Assembly: GCA_902623005.1 (NCBI GenBank)
Contig: CACNSC010000001.1
Span: 62,001-126,000, forward strand
Direction of reading: 5' to 3'
DNA length: 64,000 nt
From: an uncultured Coxiella sp.
GTDB lineage: Bacteria; Pseudomonadota; Gammaproteobacteria; Coxiellales; Coxiellaceae
Shown here: piece by piece, positions 35,588 to 45,761 of the stretch
How the letters are laid out: every line of letters begins with the position of its first letter
Numbering within the stretch: position 1 is the stretch's first letter
Program-made: the position numbers and the translations under genes
Notes under the pieces: model-generated
Seen by the model: only the letters and a program-made list of their open reading frames with translations
Told to the model about the DNA's origin: nothing
Database searches by the model: none

Positions 35588-36571
35588 ATGTCACAACCTA
35601 TTACACAACAACAATCGATTTTAGAAGCGGCTTTATTTGCATCTACCGTACCGCTGACAGTCGATAGACTAAGTGCGTTATTTCCAGAAGATGCATGCCC
35701 AACTGCAGCCGAAATTAAAGCCGACCTTCAAACCTTGGCTGCCAGTTATGAAGGGCGCGGTGTTGAATTGGTGGAAGTGGCAACCGGTTACCGTTTTCAA
35801 GCGCAGCAACAATGGTCGCCGTGGTTATCGCGCTTGTGGGAAAAAAAACCACCACGTTATTCACGCGCACTACTCGAAACACTGGCATTGATTGTTTATC
35901 GCCAACCCATTACACGGGCTGAAATTGAAGACGTGCGTGGCGTTGTTGTCAGTTCCACAATCATTCGTACTTTGCTCGATAGAGAGTGGATCAAAGAAGC
36001 GGGTTATCGCGATACACCGGGCAAGCCAGCCTTGTTTGCGACGACGAAGCAATTTCTAGACGATTTCAACGTGACCTCACTCGCTGATTTGCCAACCTTA
36101 AAAGCCAGCCTGGATCTTGACGAAGTTGAAACGGTTTTATCCGAACAATTGCACTTAAGTATGGATGCCAGCCAAGCGGTTGAGAAAGCCCAACAAGCAG
36201 GTAGCACTGCGTCTGAGAATTCAGACTCAACGGATAATCAGCAGCATACGGCTTTATGGTCGCAGCAACCGGTGGTGATCACACCATCGGTATCTGATGA
36301 GGCAATTGATGCTGTGCTGGCTCAAGCCGATGAAAAACTGGCAGCAATCGATGCGGCTCGCGAAACTTGGGTGGTGTCGGATGACGAACTACCACAACAG
36401 TCAGTCGATCAATCTGAATCTGAGCATACATGCGCAGAAACACAAACGGCAGACCCAGACACGGTATCGCTAGAGCAGGAGATAACATCGCCCGTGCCTT
36501 CCTCTGAGGCTTCAGAAACTGTGGTAGAACACAGCAATGCAGTTGCCAAAGAGCCAGCGGAGCTGGTATAA
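35588..36571 (+). CDS. scpB: Segregation and condensation protein B
   Basis: Binds ScpA within the SMC complex. Two winged helices cover about residues 1-175 (ILEAALFASTVPLTVDRLSA; RALLETLALIVYRQPITRAE; PALFATTKQFLDDF). The remaining 150 residues are an acidic, low-complexity tail rich in Glu, Asp, Ser and Gln, longer than in most ScpB. Between scpA and rluB as in most gammaproteobacteria. Confidence 0.94.
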   Translation: MSQPITQQQSILEAALFASTVPLTVDRLSALFPEDACPTAAEIKADLQTLAASYEGRGVELVEVATGYRFQAQQQWSPWLSRLWEKKPPRYSRALLETLALIVYRQPITRAEIEDVRGVVVSSTIIRTLLDREWIKEAGYRDTPGKPALFATTKQFLDDFNVTSLADLPTLKASLDLDEVETVLSEQLHLSMDASQAVEKAQQAGSTASENSDSTDNQQHTALWSQQPVVITPSVSDEAIDAVLAQADEKLAAIDAARETWVVSDDELPQQSVDQSESEHTCAETQTADPDTVSLEQEITSPVPSSEASETVVEHSNAVAKEPAELV

Positions 36572-36603
36572 AGCATCCATCCCCAGCGCTGTGTCGGTTT
36601 GTT

Positions 36604-37341
36604 ATGTCAGAAAAAATTCAAAAAGTATTAGCTCGTCAAGGGTTCGCCTCACGCCGTGAAATAGAGCGTTGGATTCAAGCTGGGCGCGTTGTTGTTAATG
36701 GTCAGACGGCTCAGTTGGGTGACCGTATCAGTGCGCACGATCAGGTCACCGTGGACGGGCGAAAAATTAGTGTTGCCGACGATCAACAAACTCGGGTGTT
36801 GTTGTATCACAAACCCGAAGGGCAAATTTGCACGCGCCAAGATCCTGAGGGTCGTGCCACGGTATTTGATCACTTGCCTACACTGCATCATGCGCGATGG
36901 ATCAGTATTGGTCGTTTGGACATTAACACCTCAGGCTTATTGTTACTGACCAATGACGGTCATCTGGCTCATCAACTCATGCACCCATCCAGTGGTTTAG
37001 AGCGCGAATATGCTGTGCGTATTTTAGGTGATGTTGATGCGGCAATGGTTAAGCGCTTGACTCGCGGTGTGCGCCTAGAAGATGGTATGGCGCGTTTTGA
37101 GCACGTGGTTGATTCTGGCGGTAAAGGTAGTAACCATTGGTTTCACGTGTTAGTTAAAGAGGGTCGTAATCGGTTAGTGCGGCGTTTGTGGGAATCGCAA
37201 CAAGTGGTTGTTAGTCGGTTAATGCGCGTCCGCTTTGGTAGCGTGATGCTGCCTAAAACACTGGCGAAGGGGCAGAGTCTGGATCTGTCTGAAGCCGAGA
37301 TTAAAGCATTGCAGCAATGCATTGCATCCTCAGGTGATTAA
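36604..37341 (+). CDS. rluB: 23S rRNA pseudouridine(2605) synthase RluB
   Basis: N-terminal S4 RNA-binding domain (KIQKVLARQGFASRREIERW) and RsuA-type catalytic domain with the aspartate D106 in IGRLDINTSGLLLLTNDG, then REYAVRI and EGRNRLVRRLWESQ. 245 residues; lacks the long basic C-terminal tail of E. coli RluB. Assigned RluB by position after scpB. Confidence 0.9.
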   Translation: MSEKIQKVLARQGFASRREIERWIQAGRVVVNGQTAQLGDRISAHDQVTVDGRKISVADDQQTRVLLYHKPEGQICTRQDPEGRATVFDHLPTLHHARWISIGRLDINTSGLLLLTNDGHLAHQLMHPSSGLEREYAVRILGDVDAAMVKRLTRGVRLEDGMARFEHVVDSGGKGSNHWFHVLVKEGRNRLVRRLWESQQVVVSRLMRVRFGSVMLPKTLAKGQSLDLSEAEIKALQQCIASSGD

Positions 37342-37665
37342 GCATAAGCATGACCTGATCCAGGAGTTATTTTGAGATTTAAGTCTAACTTTAAACGTTT
37401 GAGATAAAATCGGCTTATATGCCCACTCTTTCGGTTTTATCTCCCCAAAGAGTTTTTCCATTAGATATTGGCTTGCTTAACTGAACGGTGATTAATTAAT
37501 GCTTGACCCCAACGGCCATCACCTCATTCCGTTTACGATCGACTAGTTGCGAATGATGCCGGTGATGACACTTGCATCAGATTCATTTTCTAGCGCTGGT
37601 GCAAACTCCTCGTGGATCACTGTTCCATAGGTGAAAGCAGTCAATGGTAGTAAAGTGCTATCCAC
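37342..37665. other. Intergenic region with possible 40-codon frame
   Basis: Between convergent rluB and ptsO. On the minus strand, a GTG directly after the ptsO stop opens a 40-codon frame (37665-37543; VDSTLLPLTAFTYGTVIHEE ...) ending TAG; it may be a gene remnant or chance. A terminator-like hairpin is listed separately. Confidence 0.35.
37425..37457 (+). terminator. Weak terminator after rluB
   Basis: ACTCTTT pairs with AAAGAGT over a 15-nt loop and is followed by TTTT. Stem is short and AT-rich; position 85 bp after rluB fits. Confidence 0.35.
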
Positions 37666-37932
37666 TTATTCTTCATCAAAGCGGCGATTGATTAATTCAA
37701 TAATACTGTTTGCTGCTTGCTTCTCGTCCGGTCCGTCACAGGTTAGGGTAAGGTTAGTGCCTTTGCTAGCGGCCAGCGACATCAAACTAAGAATATCTTT
37801 AGCGTCGACGCAATTTCCAGCGACGTGAAGCTGTATTTTAGATTGGAAGCGATTCGCCAAATCATGCAGTTTCATTGAAGCCCTAGCATGCAGGCCGAGT
37901 GAGTTACTGATAGTGATGCGAGATGTGATCAT
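37666..37932 (-). CDS. ptsO: Phosphocarrier NPr (HPr family) of PTS-Ntr
   Basis: 88 residues. Phosphorylation His15 lies in SLGLHARASMKL. Position 46, Ser in Gram-positive HPr and target of HPr kinase, is Asp here (AKDILSLMSLAASKG). With ptsN just upstream this forms the nitrogen-type PTS relay; EI-Ntr (PtsP) is not in the window. Six bp separate it from ptsN; rapZ, which lies between them in many relatives, is missing. Confidence 0.9.
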   Translation of the reverse strand: MITSRITISNSLGLHARASMKLHDLANRFQSKIQLHVAGNCVDAKDILSLMSLAASKGTNLTLTCDGPDEKQAANSIIELINRRFDEE

Positions 37933-37938
37933 ATCGGT

Positions 37939-38397
37939 TTAATGCAATAAGTCAGTGGCGACAGCTTGATATAGTGCTTGATCAGAGCTAGCTTGTCGAA
38001 CGCTTTCACAAAAACCGGGTTTTTTAATGTGATTAGCTATATCGGCTAAATAGTTAAGGTGCTCTTGAGTGGCGCGCTCGGGTACTAATAAACAGAATAC
38101 AATATCAACCATTTGAGCATCGTCATCATCATTGAAGTTGATTGCAGTTGGTAGGGTTACAATCACACACAGTGCTTTTGTGAGAGCAGGTATACGAGCG
38201 TGTGGAATCGCGCAACCATGACTGACTGCGGTACTACCCAGACGCTCGCGTTGGGTCAATAATTCGGAAATTTGTTTAGCTTTGAGTCGAGAGTCAGCCT
38301 CTGCCACGCGCTCACTGATCAAGGTGAACAATTGTTTTTTACATTGAATGTTAGCAGCGTGGCAAATCGTTAGTTCAGGAATAGCAAGTTGTTTCAT
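37939..38397 (-). CDS. ptsN: PTS IIA-Ntr protein
   Basis: EIIA of the mannitol/fructose class that takes phosphate from NPr and regulates K+ and other targets rather than sugar import. Active His66 is in SHGCAIPHARIP, within ERLGSTAVSHGCAIPHARI; LLTQRE and FCLLVPERATQEHL are further family motifs. 152 residues. Follows hpf by 12 bp. Confidence 0.93.
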   Translation of the reverse strand: MKQLAIPELTICHAANIQCKKQLFTLISERVAEADSRLKAKQISELLTQRERLGSTAVSHGCAIPHARIPALTKALCVIVTLPTAINFNDDDDAQMVDIVFCLLVPERATQEHLNYLADIANHIKKPGFCESVRQASSDQALYQAVATDLLH

Positions 38398-38409
38398 GGT
38401 TGTTGTTGA

Positions 38410-38700
38410 TTAACGGTGGACGCTTTGTTTTTCTTTATGCTTTTTCAATTGACGTGCTAGTTTATCGATCAGCACATCAACGGCAGCGAAAAAATCGTGT
38501 GCTTCGCTGCTAGCATGAATGCTTTGGCCTTTCACAGCGATATTGGCCTCAGCTTTATGTTGTAAATGAGTGATGGTAAAGGTGACGTGAATTTGTGTAA
38601 TGTCGTCACTGAAGGTGTTGAGCCGCTCAAGTTTTTTGTCACAAAATGATTTTAACGCTTCGCTGACTTCGGTGTTATGCCAGGTGTATTGTGTAATCAT
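38410..38700 (-). CDS. hpf: Ribosome hibernation promoting factor, short form
   Basis: 96 residues, S30AE/HPF domain: YTWHNTEVSEALKSFCDKKL, then IHVTFTI, KAEANIAVKGQSIHASSEA and FFAAVDVLIDKLARQLKKHK. Short HPF acts with RMF to form 100S ribosomes, where RMF exists. AAAGGAGGCC lies just before the ATG, a very strong ribosome site. Confidence 0.94.
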   Translation of the reverse strand: MITQYTWHNTEVSEALKSFCDKKLERLNTFSDDITQIHVTFTITHLQHKAEANIAVKGQSIHASSEAHDFFAAVDVLIDKLARQLKKHKEKQSVHR

Positions 38701-38739
38701 AAGGCCTCCTTTGATTTACTGAAAAACAGCAAGAGGACA

Positions 38740-39465
38740 TTATAATGCAAACTCGTGACCCAAGTAAACGTCACGCACAAGGCTGTTATTGAGTATTTCA
38801 TCCGGTGTGCCAGAGGCAATATTTTCACCTTGGTTCATGATGTAAGCGCGGTCACAAATATCCAGTGTCTCTCTAACATTGTGATCAGTAATAAGAATAC
38901 CAATATTACGTTGCTGCAGGTGTGAGATGATGCGTTTGATGTCAATGATTGAAATTGGATCGATCCCAGCAAAGGGCTCATCAAGCAGTATGAATTGAGG
39001 GTTAATTGCTAAGGCGCGCGCAATCTCAACGCGCCGGGTTTCGCCACCAGATAAGCTTAGCGCAAGGGTATCTTTGAGGTGAGTGATGTGAAATTCATTC
39101 AGCAGTTGGTCTCTTGCTACCAAGCGTTGTTGTTTGCTTAAGTCTTTTCTACGTTCAAGAATAGCCAATATATTCTGCGATACTGTGAGCTTACGAAAAA
39201 TTGATCGCTCTTGCGGCAGGTAACCAATACCAAGTTGTGCCCGTTTATGAATTGCCATACGGGTGATGTCATGATTGTCCAGTAGTATATGGCCTTGCGT
39301 GGGTTTGACCAAGCCAACTGCCATGTAAAAGGTTGTGGTTTTACCGGCACCATTGGGGCCCAGCAAGCCAACAACTTCGCGTGTTTTTAGCGTCATCGAG
39401 ATGTCTTTTACAACCAACCTGGATTTGTATTTTTTTTGTACGTTTTTGATCTGTAACTGTTTCAT
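38740..39465 (-). CDS. lptB: LPS export ABC transporter ATPase LptB
   Basis: ATPase of the LptB2FGC complex that extracts LPS from the inner membrane. Walker [12 protein letters not shown], signature [15 protein letters not shown], Walker [14 protein letters not shown]-loop [10 protein letters not shown]. Start chosen at ATG 39465 ([15 protein letters not shown]), which gives the normal 241 residues; the frame runs 12 codons further up. Here it directly follows lptC with a 68-bp gap to that stop; lptA is missing from between them. Confidence 0.94.
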   Translation of the reverse strand: MKQLQIKNVQKKYKSRLVVKDISMTLKTREVVGLLGPNGAGKTTTFYMAVGLVKPTQGHILLDNHDITRMAIHKRAQLGIGYLPQERSIFRKLTVSQNILAILERRKDLSKQQRLVARDQLLNEFHITHLKDTLALSLSGGETRRVEIARALAINPQFILLDEPFAGIDPISIIDIKRIISHLQQRNIGILITDHNVRETLDICDRAYIMNQGENIASGTPDEILNNSLVRDVYLGHEFAL

Positions 39466-39533
39466 TATTTCAGTAGCTGCACAGGGGCGAAAGTGGCTCA
39501 AGACTAGAGTATTTTGTGATCAGGTTCAAGTCG

Positions 39534-40121
39534 TCACGGTTGTTTCGGGTTGGTTGGCGTGTAATGACCGCTAAGTTGCGACAGTAAGGAGTAATCACCG
39601 GATTTAAGGTTGGCAATCATGCCATGACCTTGAATAGTGGATTGTTGCTGGCTGATACTCACGTCGTCATCGGAGACGGCTTTGGAACGTTTTGGATAGA
39701 GAGTGGCTGACTTGGTGGTGACGGTCATTGAAGCAGCTTGAGGGGTCTCGTAGCGAAAGAACTTAACGTGTCCACTCAGCTTGATTTCGCTGTTATTTTT
39801 AAAGCTTTCGCCATGGTCAGCTGTAATGTGCCAACTGGGTTGGTGAGAGATTTCAGAGTAGGTGGTGACATCGGGTCGCGTCAGGACCATGACGTCGCGT
39901 TGTTGGTAATATAGCGAGGTGTTGGCCTTGATGGTGGCTTGCAGATGCCCGTTTTGATCGTGAGAATCATAGGTCACCTGACGCATAAAAATGTTGGGTG
40001 AATCGACCGGCGCGGTATGTTTAACTTGTGCGTGCAAATGACCATGGAACAGATTGTAAACGCCATAGCTGACTAGCAGTAACGCAAGCAGAGTGAGAGC
40101 TATTTTTAAACGTTTAATCAT
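39534..40121 (-). CDS. lptC: LPS export protein LptC
   Basis: Bitopic inner-membrane protein that passes LPS from LptBFG to LptA. N-terminal TM helix (LKIALTLLALLLVSYGVYNLF), then the periplasmic jellyroll with MRQVTYDSHDQNGHLQATIKA, ITADHGESFKNNSEIKLSGH and DVSISQQQSTIQGHGMIANL. 195 residues. Overlaps kdsC by 4 bp. Confidence 0.9.
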   Translation of the reverse strand: MIKRLKIALTLLALLLVSYGVYNLFHGHLHAQVKHTAPVDSPNIFMRQVTYDSHDQNGHLQATIKANTSLYYQQRDVMVLTRPDVTTYSEISHQPSWHITADHGESFKNNSEIKLSGHVKFFRYETPQAASMTVTTKSATLYPKRSKAVSDDDVSISQQQSTIQGHGMIANLKSGDYSLLSQLSGHYTPTNPKQP

Positions 40122-40660
40122 ACTGATGCACTGATAGTAGAAGCGGCAATATCGTCGACAGGGGTTCTGGCTTGTAAGAGGATATCACACACCTCACGTA
40201 CCGCACCTTTTCCACCGGTACTAGACGTATGCCACGGCGTACTTTGTTTGACAGCATTAACGGCATTGGCAACAGCAACCGGTAACCCAACGCGTTTCAT
40301 CACGGTTAAGTCAGGCAGATCATCACCAACGTAAGCAACTTGATCGGCACTCACCTGGTAATGTTGGAGTACCGCTTCAAAAGCGTTCGTTTTAACTTTT
40401 TGTCCTTGATATACCGTCTTAACATCGAGTTCTTGCATTCTGAGAACGACGGCTTGGCTGGTCCTACCACTGATGATAGCAACCGGTATGCCAGCCTCTT
40501 GTACAGCACGTATGCCCTGGCCATCGTGGCTGTGAAAACTTTTAATGTCATCGCCATTAGAGCACAGTGTGACACTGCCATCGGTTAGGACACCATCAAC
40601 ATCAAGAATTAAAAGTTGAATGTTTTTTGCAATATTAAGTAGGGCAGGGGTAGTTTGCAT
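40118..40660 (-). CDS. kdsC: KDO 8-phosphate phosphatase KdsC
   Basis: HAD-family phosphatase of Kdo synthesis. Motif I LLILDVDGVLTDGS (D20, D22), motif II AIISGRTS, and motif III/IV VAYVGDDLPDLTVM. 180 residues, no cap domain. Start and stop overlap kdsD and lptC, an operon of Kdo and LPS export genes. Confidence 0.95.
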   Translation of the reverse strand: MQTTPALLNIAKNIQLLILDVDGVLTDGSVTLCSNGDDIKSFHSHDGQGIRAVQEAGIPVAIISGRTSQAVVLRMQELDVKTVYQGQKVKTNAFEAVLQHYQVSADQVAYVGDDLPDLTVMKRVGLPVAVANAVNAVKQSTPWHTSSTGGKGAVREVCDILLQARTPVDDIAASTISASV

Positions 40661-41658
40661 TAGGTAACTCCAGCTTGTAGTAGATCATGTAAATGAATAA
40701 TGCCTTCGATAGTCCGTTGCTCATCGGTAACAACCAATGATGTAATTTTATTGTTTTGCATGATATTAAGTGCTTCAACGGCAAGTAGGTTGACGGTCAC
40801 CGTACGGCAATCGGTAGTCATTACTTGTTTGATAGCAGTATGATGAACGCTAGTTTGATCGTCTAAGGTTCGACGCAAATCACCGTCTGTAAAAATACCT
40901 AAGAGTTGTTGCTGGTCATTAGAGATCGTGGTCATGCCCAGTTTTTTGCTGGTCATTTCAAACAGCGCGTCGCGTAATGTTGCGGTTTCTTGCACGATTG
41001 GAATGGCATCACCCTGGTGCATGAGGTCACCAGTACGTAACAACAGGCGCTTACCGAGACTGCCAGCGGGATGAAATAGTGCAAAATCGTTGGATGTAAA
41101 GCCACGCATTTCTAATAAGGCAATTGCCAGTGCATCACCCATGACCAAGCATGCGGTGGTGCTGGTGGTGGGGGCTAAGCCTAAAGGACAGGCTTCATCA
41201 GCAACGCTAACATCAAGGTGAAAATTAGCGGCATTGGCCAATGTGGATAAAGGCTTGCCCGTCATAGCAACAATCGATGTATTGAGTCTTTTTAGAAACG
41301 GAAGTAAGGCCAAAATTTCAGGAGTTTCGCCTGAATTTGAAATGATCAAAGTGATATCTTTAGTCGTAATCATGCCCATGTCGCCGTGAGAGGCTTCGCT
41401 GGGGTGAACAAAAAAAGCTGGCGTGCCAGTGCTGGCTAATGTGGCTGCGATTTTTTTACCAATGTGCCCGGATTTACCCATGCCGATGACAATGACTCGC
41501 CCGTCACAACGCATGATATGTTGACATAGTGACTCAAAACTTTGATCGATGGCGTGCTTAAGCTGTGCAATGGCCTTGGCTTCGATTGCTAGGACATTGA
41601 GAGCAGTGCGAACGCTGGTTGCTTGGGAGAGCACGGATTGGGTCATAATATGATCCAT
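40660..41658 (-). CDS. kdsD: D-arabinose 5-phosphate isomerase KdsD
   Basis: Converts ribulose 5-phosphate to arabinose 5-phosphate for Kdo. SIS domain with VIVIGMGKSGHIGKKIAATL, STGTPAFFVHPSEASHGD, SNSGETPEILAL; two CBS domains follow (LRDALFEMTSKKLGMTTI ... VEALNIMQNNKITSLVV). Start is uncertain: ATG 41658 is used, ATG 41694 and 41646 are also in frame and none has a good ribosome site. Confidence 0.93.
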   Translation of the reverse strand: MDHIMTQSVLSQATSVRTALNVLAIEAKAIAQLKHAIDQSFESLCQHIMRCDGRVIVIGMGKSGHIGKKIAATLASTGTPAFFVHPSEASHGDMGMITTKDITLIISNSGETPEILALLPFLKRLNTSIVAMTGKPLSTLANAANFHLDVSVADEACPLGLAPTTSTTACLVMGDALAIALLEMRGFTSNDFALFHPAGSLGKRLLLRTGDLMHQGDAIPIVQETATLRDALFEMTSKKLGMTTISNDQQQLLGIFTDGDLRRTLDDQTSVHHTAIKQVMTTDCRTVTVNLLAVEALNIMQNNKITSLVVTDEQRTIEGIIHLHDLLQAGVT

Positions 41659-41778
41659 TGGTTTTTTAAAGCACACATTATAGGGAAATGACATTAATTT
41701 ACCACTGTCGTTGCAGTGTGCTCTCCCTGTTTGATGAAATAAACAGCAGTTTTTTCAGTCAAAACACACGGTTATGGT

Positions 41779-41807
41779 TTTACCCTCGTAGCATTGTTGG
41801 GTATGAT
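41779..41807 (+). promoter_or_regulatory. Probable sigma-70 promoter of murA
   Basis: TTTACC, 17-bp spacer, TATGAT (4/6 and 5/6 to consensus), 31 bp upstream of the murA ATG and in the divergent spacer from kdsD. Confidence 0.5.
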
Positions 41808-41829
41808 GGTGACTTTTTTAGGTGAGTAG

Positions 41830-43098
<1,269 letters not shown>

Positions 43099-43107
43099 GG
43101 AGCACAC

Positions 43108-43863
43108 ATGGATGTTTGGGCCTGCCAAGATTATCTGAATAACCTTTTATCTGCTGCAGCGATTCGAGACTATGCGCCCAACGGTCTGCAAGTTAGTGGT
43201 ACGCGTCCTGTGCAACACATTGTTACTGGTGTCACGGCGTGTCAGGCACTGTTAGATGCAGCAGCAGATCATGGTGCTGATACCGTGTTGGTGCATCACG
43301 GCTTTTTCTTCAAGGGTGAGCCTGAGGTAATCACTGGTATTAAACGCAAGCGTATTGCCACATTAATACACCATGATATGCATTTATTGGCTTATCATTT
43401 GCCGTTAGATTGTCACCCCACACTGGGTAACAACGTCTTGCTTGGAAAAGCGTTGGGCATCAACCCTCTGGGTACGTTTGCCGTTGGAGATTATCAAGAT
43501 GCTGCCAGTTACGGTGAGTGGCAACCTGCTCGTGCCGCCACTGACGTGGCCGAATTATTACATGCGACCTTGGGCCAAACGCCGGTACACGTCGCAGGGC
43601 ATGATCGACCAATTGCGCGTGTGGCTTGGGCGACAGGTGCTGCTCAAGATTTTATTGTTGAGGCTCATGCGATCGGTGTTGATGCCTTTATCACTGGTGA
43701 GGCTTCAGAGCGTACCTGTCATTATGCTCGCGAATACGGTATCGATTTTTTCGCAGCGGGTCATCACGCCACTGAGCGATTGGGTATTGAAGCGCTAGGG
43801 CAGCATCTTGCTGAGGCATTTGGTTTTAAGCATACTTTCATCGATATTCCCAATCCCATATAG
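43108..43863 (+). CDS. Nif3-like dinuclear metal-centre protein
   Basis: YbgI/NIF3 family: PNGLQVSGTRPVQHIVTGVT, VHHGFFFKGEP, AYHLPLDCHPTLGNN and GHHATERLGIEALGQHLAE contain the His/Asp/Glu ligands. YbgI has been reported as GTP cyclohydrolase-like or unknown hydrolase; role not settled. 251 residues. AAGGAG lies upstream of the ATG. The next gene starts 10 bp after the stop. Confidence 0.92.
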   Translation: MDVWACQDYLNNLLSAAAIRDYAPNGLQVSGTRPVQHIVTGVTACQALLDAAADHGADTVLVHHGFFFKGEPEVITGIKRKRIATLIHHDMHLLAYHLPLDCHPTLGNNVLLGKALGINPLGTFAVGDYQDAASYGEWQPARAATDVAELLHATLGQTPVHVAGHDRPIARVAWATGAAQDFIVEAHAIGVDAFITGEASERTCHYAREYGIDFFAAGHHATERLGIEALGQHLAEAFGFKHTFIDIPNPI

Positions 43864-43873
43864 CGAGGCAGTG

Positions 43874-44485
43874 ATGCTGGAAGCGCAATATTCACACGAC
43901 GATATTCGACAGCTCGCTTTGACCGAACACTTTAACAGTTCTTTTGCGCGGTTATACCAACACCGTGTGCAATTTAAGCAATTTGATGGCACATGGAGTC
44001 CGGTGTGTGAGCGTTTAATCTTATCGAAAGATCGTGCAGTGGCAGTCTTGCTTTATGACCGTGTGCTTGATCGTGTGGTGTTACTGGAGCAAGTGCGTTT
44101 TGGTGCGATCAATGATGCTAAATCGCCTTGGTTGTTTGAGGTCGTTGCAGGCTTGTGTGATACCGATCAGTCGCCTGAGGCCACTGCTGTACGTGAAGTT
44201 AGAGAAGAAACCGGCTTAGCCATTAATCGGGTATCACCGATCGCGAGTTTTTACAGTACGCCAGGTTCATGCGACGAATATGTGCATTTGTATTATGCAT
44301 TCGTAGATAGCCAACAAGTTCGCGGCGTGCATGGTTGTGCTGATGAGCTTGAAGATATTAAGCTACATGTTGTTGATCGTGAGACAGCCGTGCAGTCGAT
44401 TCAAAGTGGTGCAATCTGCAGTGCGTTTACAATCATTGCCTTGCAGTGGCTGCAGCTGCATTGGCAAGATTTTGTTAAGCGTTAG
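43874..44485 (+). CDS. nudF: Nudix hydrolase, ADP-ribose pyrophosphatase type
   Basis: Hydrolyses ADP-ribose or related nucleotide sugars. GLCDTDQSPEATAVREVREE with TGL is the Nudix box, but the first conserved Glu is Gln (G-x5-Q); the catalytic REVREE core is intact. VVAGLC precedes it and SFYSTPGSCDEYVHLYYA follows, both typical of ADPR pyrophosphatases. Start chosen at ATG 43874 after GAGG; the frame extends 22 codons into the previous gene. Overlaps the convergent unknown gene by 4 bp. Confidence 0.88.
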   Translation: MLEAQYSHDDIRQLALTEHFNSSFARLYQHRVQFKQFDGTWSPVCERLILSKDRAVAVLLYDRVLDRVVLLEQVRFGAINDAKSPWLFEVVAGLCDTDQSPEATAVREVREETGLAINRVSPIASFYSTPGSCDEYVHLYYAFVDSQQVRGVHGCADELEDIKLHVVDRETAVQSIQSGAICSAFTIIALQWLQLHWQDFVKR

Positions 44486-45696
44486 GGGCGAATTGGTGTA
44501 ACATATTTTTGTGAATCATTGTTAGATTTTGTCGTATCTAAATTTGGAAGTTCGTTTTTTGATAAAGACCTGAAAAGAACACCAGAAGAATGGATCGTCT
44601 CCTCATAAGAGTCTTTCTCCAATAATCTTGCATCGTTTCTTGCCGCTTGGACTTGCTGAAATGCATTGATCCAGTCTTCGGCTTCTTTCACAATGTCTGC
44701 AATTTCTTCCTCATTCTCTGTTTCACCGAGGTAGTCTTTTGACCACGCGATATAGATTTCCTTAAATTTATCTACATCAAAATCAAGCTGCTGATCTTTT
44801 ATTAAGCTGTGAGCCAGTGTTAATCGATTACTAAACAATACCATGGCGTTATTAACCAGCTCAGTCAGTTTTTGCATATCTTCTGACGTTATACTGTTCT
44901 GAGACTTAGGGTTGGAAAAATTTTCCACAGCATCTTTTTGACAGCCAATGAACGATTCGTGTTTTAACGCTTTTAGCTGATTTAACGTAAACAGTAATTC
45001 AGTAAAAATTCGCTTTTTACCCTCTAAAGATTGGCTATTGATGATGCCGGATTGTTGCAGAATACTGTGATTATCACGAAATTCTGTGCTGGTATCTGGG
45101 CGGTTGAAAATAAGACTGACCAGTAGTGCTTCTTTTGATTCAGGGTTTAAGAAGTGCTCGTAGAGAACTCTGCTCGGTGTAGCATCTAGGTGCTCATTAT
45201 CTAGGCTCTCACTACCTTGGTGCTTACTCGTCAAGGTATAAAATGCATAACCGAAATCTAAACTGAGAATATGTGGTGAGACTGTGGTTGATTGTGCCTG
45301 CTGTGAATTCGAGCTTGGTGAACCTGAGGGGGAAGGTATTTCGTAATTGTGGTCGTATGCATCAGCATCTTGGAGCAGTTGACGCAGTATCATTGCACGA
45401 ACTAGATAGCATTGTGTAGCCTCATCGGGTGCACGACTTGAGGATGGTTCATAGTCTACACCAGGGTCTTTTATATCCCTCGTACACAACTTATCCATTG
45501 TCCCTTGGCATGGGCTAGGTGAGCGTAGAGATCTTGTCTGGTCTGTGTTCACCACAGTCACCATCTCTTCCATCAGCCGGTTGGCTAAAAACTCCAGTGT
45601 TAGTACGGAGGAGTTTTCAATGGTTTTAACGTAGAGTTTTTGATCTTGATCGTATCTGACGACATGAGTTGAAACTTGAATCAAGGGGTTTCTCAT
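44482..45696 (-). CDS. Putative kinase-fold protein (effector candidate)
   Basis: 404 residues, not assigned to a named family. Kinase-like signatures occur in order: LYVKTI with K24 (ATP-lysine position), LEFLANRLMEEM with E35 (helix C), then LLQDADAYDHNYEI (D110, D112, D115, N117, catalytic-loop-like) and ILSLDFGYAFYTL (D147, metal-binding DFG-like). This arrangement resembles the PI-kinase/HipA-like kinases that occur as Legionella and Coxiella effectors. A Ser/Pro/Gln insert separates the loop from DFG. The C-terminal half is helical and acidic, ending in a polar tail. The kinase assignment is inference. Confidence 0.6.
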   Translation of the reverse strand: MRNPLIQVSTHVVRYDQDQKLYVKTIENSSVLTLEFLANRLMEEMVTVVNTDQTRSLRSPSPCQGTMDKLCTRDIKDPGVDYEPSSSRAPDEATQCYLVRAMILRQLLQDADAYDHNYEIPSPSGSPSSNSQQAQSTTVSPHILSLDFGYAFYTLTSKHQGSESLDNEHLDATPSRVLYEHFLNPESKEALLVSLIFNRPDTSTEFRDNHSILQQSGIINSQSLEGKKRIFTELLFTLNQLKALKHESFIGCQKDAVENFSNPKSQNSITSEDMQKLTELVNNAMVLFSNRLTLAHSLIKDQQLDFDVDKFKEIYIAWSKDYLGETENEEEIADIVKEAEDWINAFQQVQAARNDARLLEKDSYEETIHSSGVLFRSLSKNELPNLDTTKSNNDSQKYVTPIRP

Positions 45697-45761
45697 TTTT
45701 TTCTTATTTAATAGTGAAATTTAATAGGATTTTACTTTAAATTTATTAAATAAATCTTAAA

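Noticed and set aside
37543-37665. 40-codon frame following ptsO
   Set aside because: Starts GTG directly at the ptsO stop but has no recognisable family; not called as a gene, only noted in the gap entry.
39502-39533. Search for lptA between lptC and lptB
   Set aside because: Only about 70 bp lie between the lptC stop and the chosen lptB start; no room for lptA, and lptC is not a fusion.
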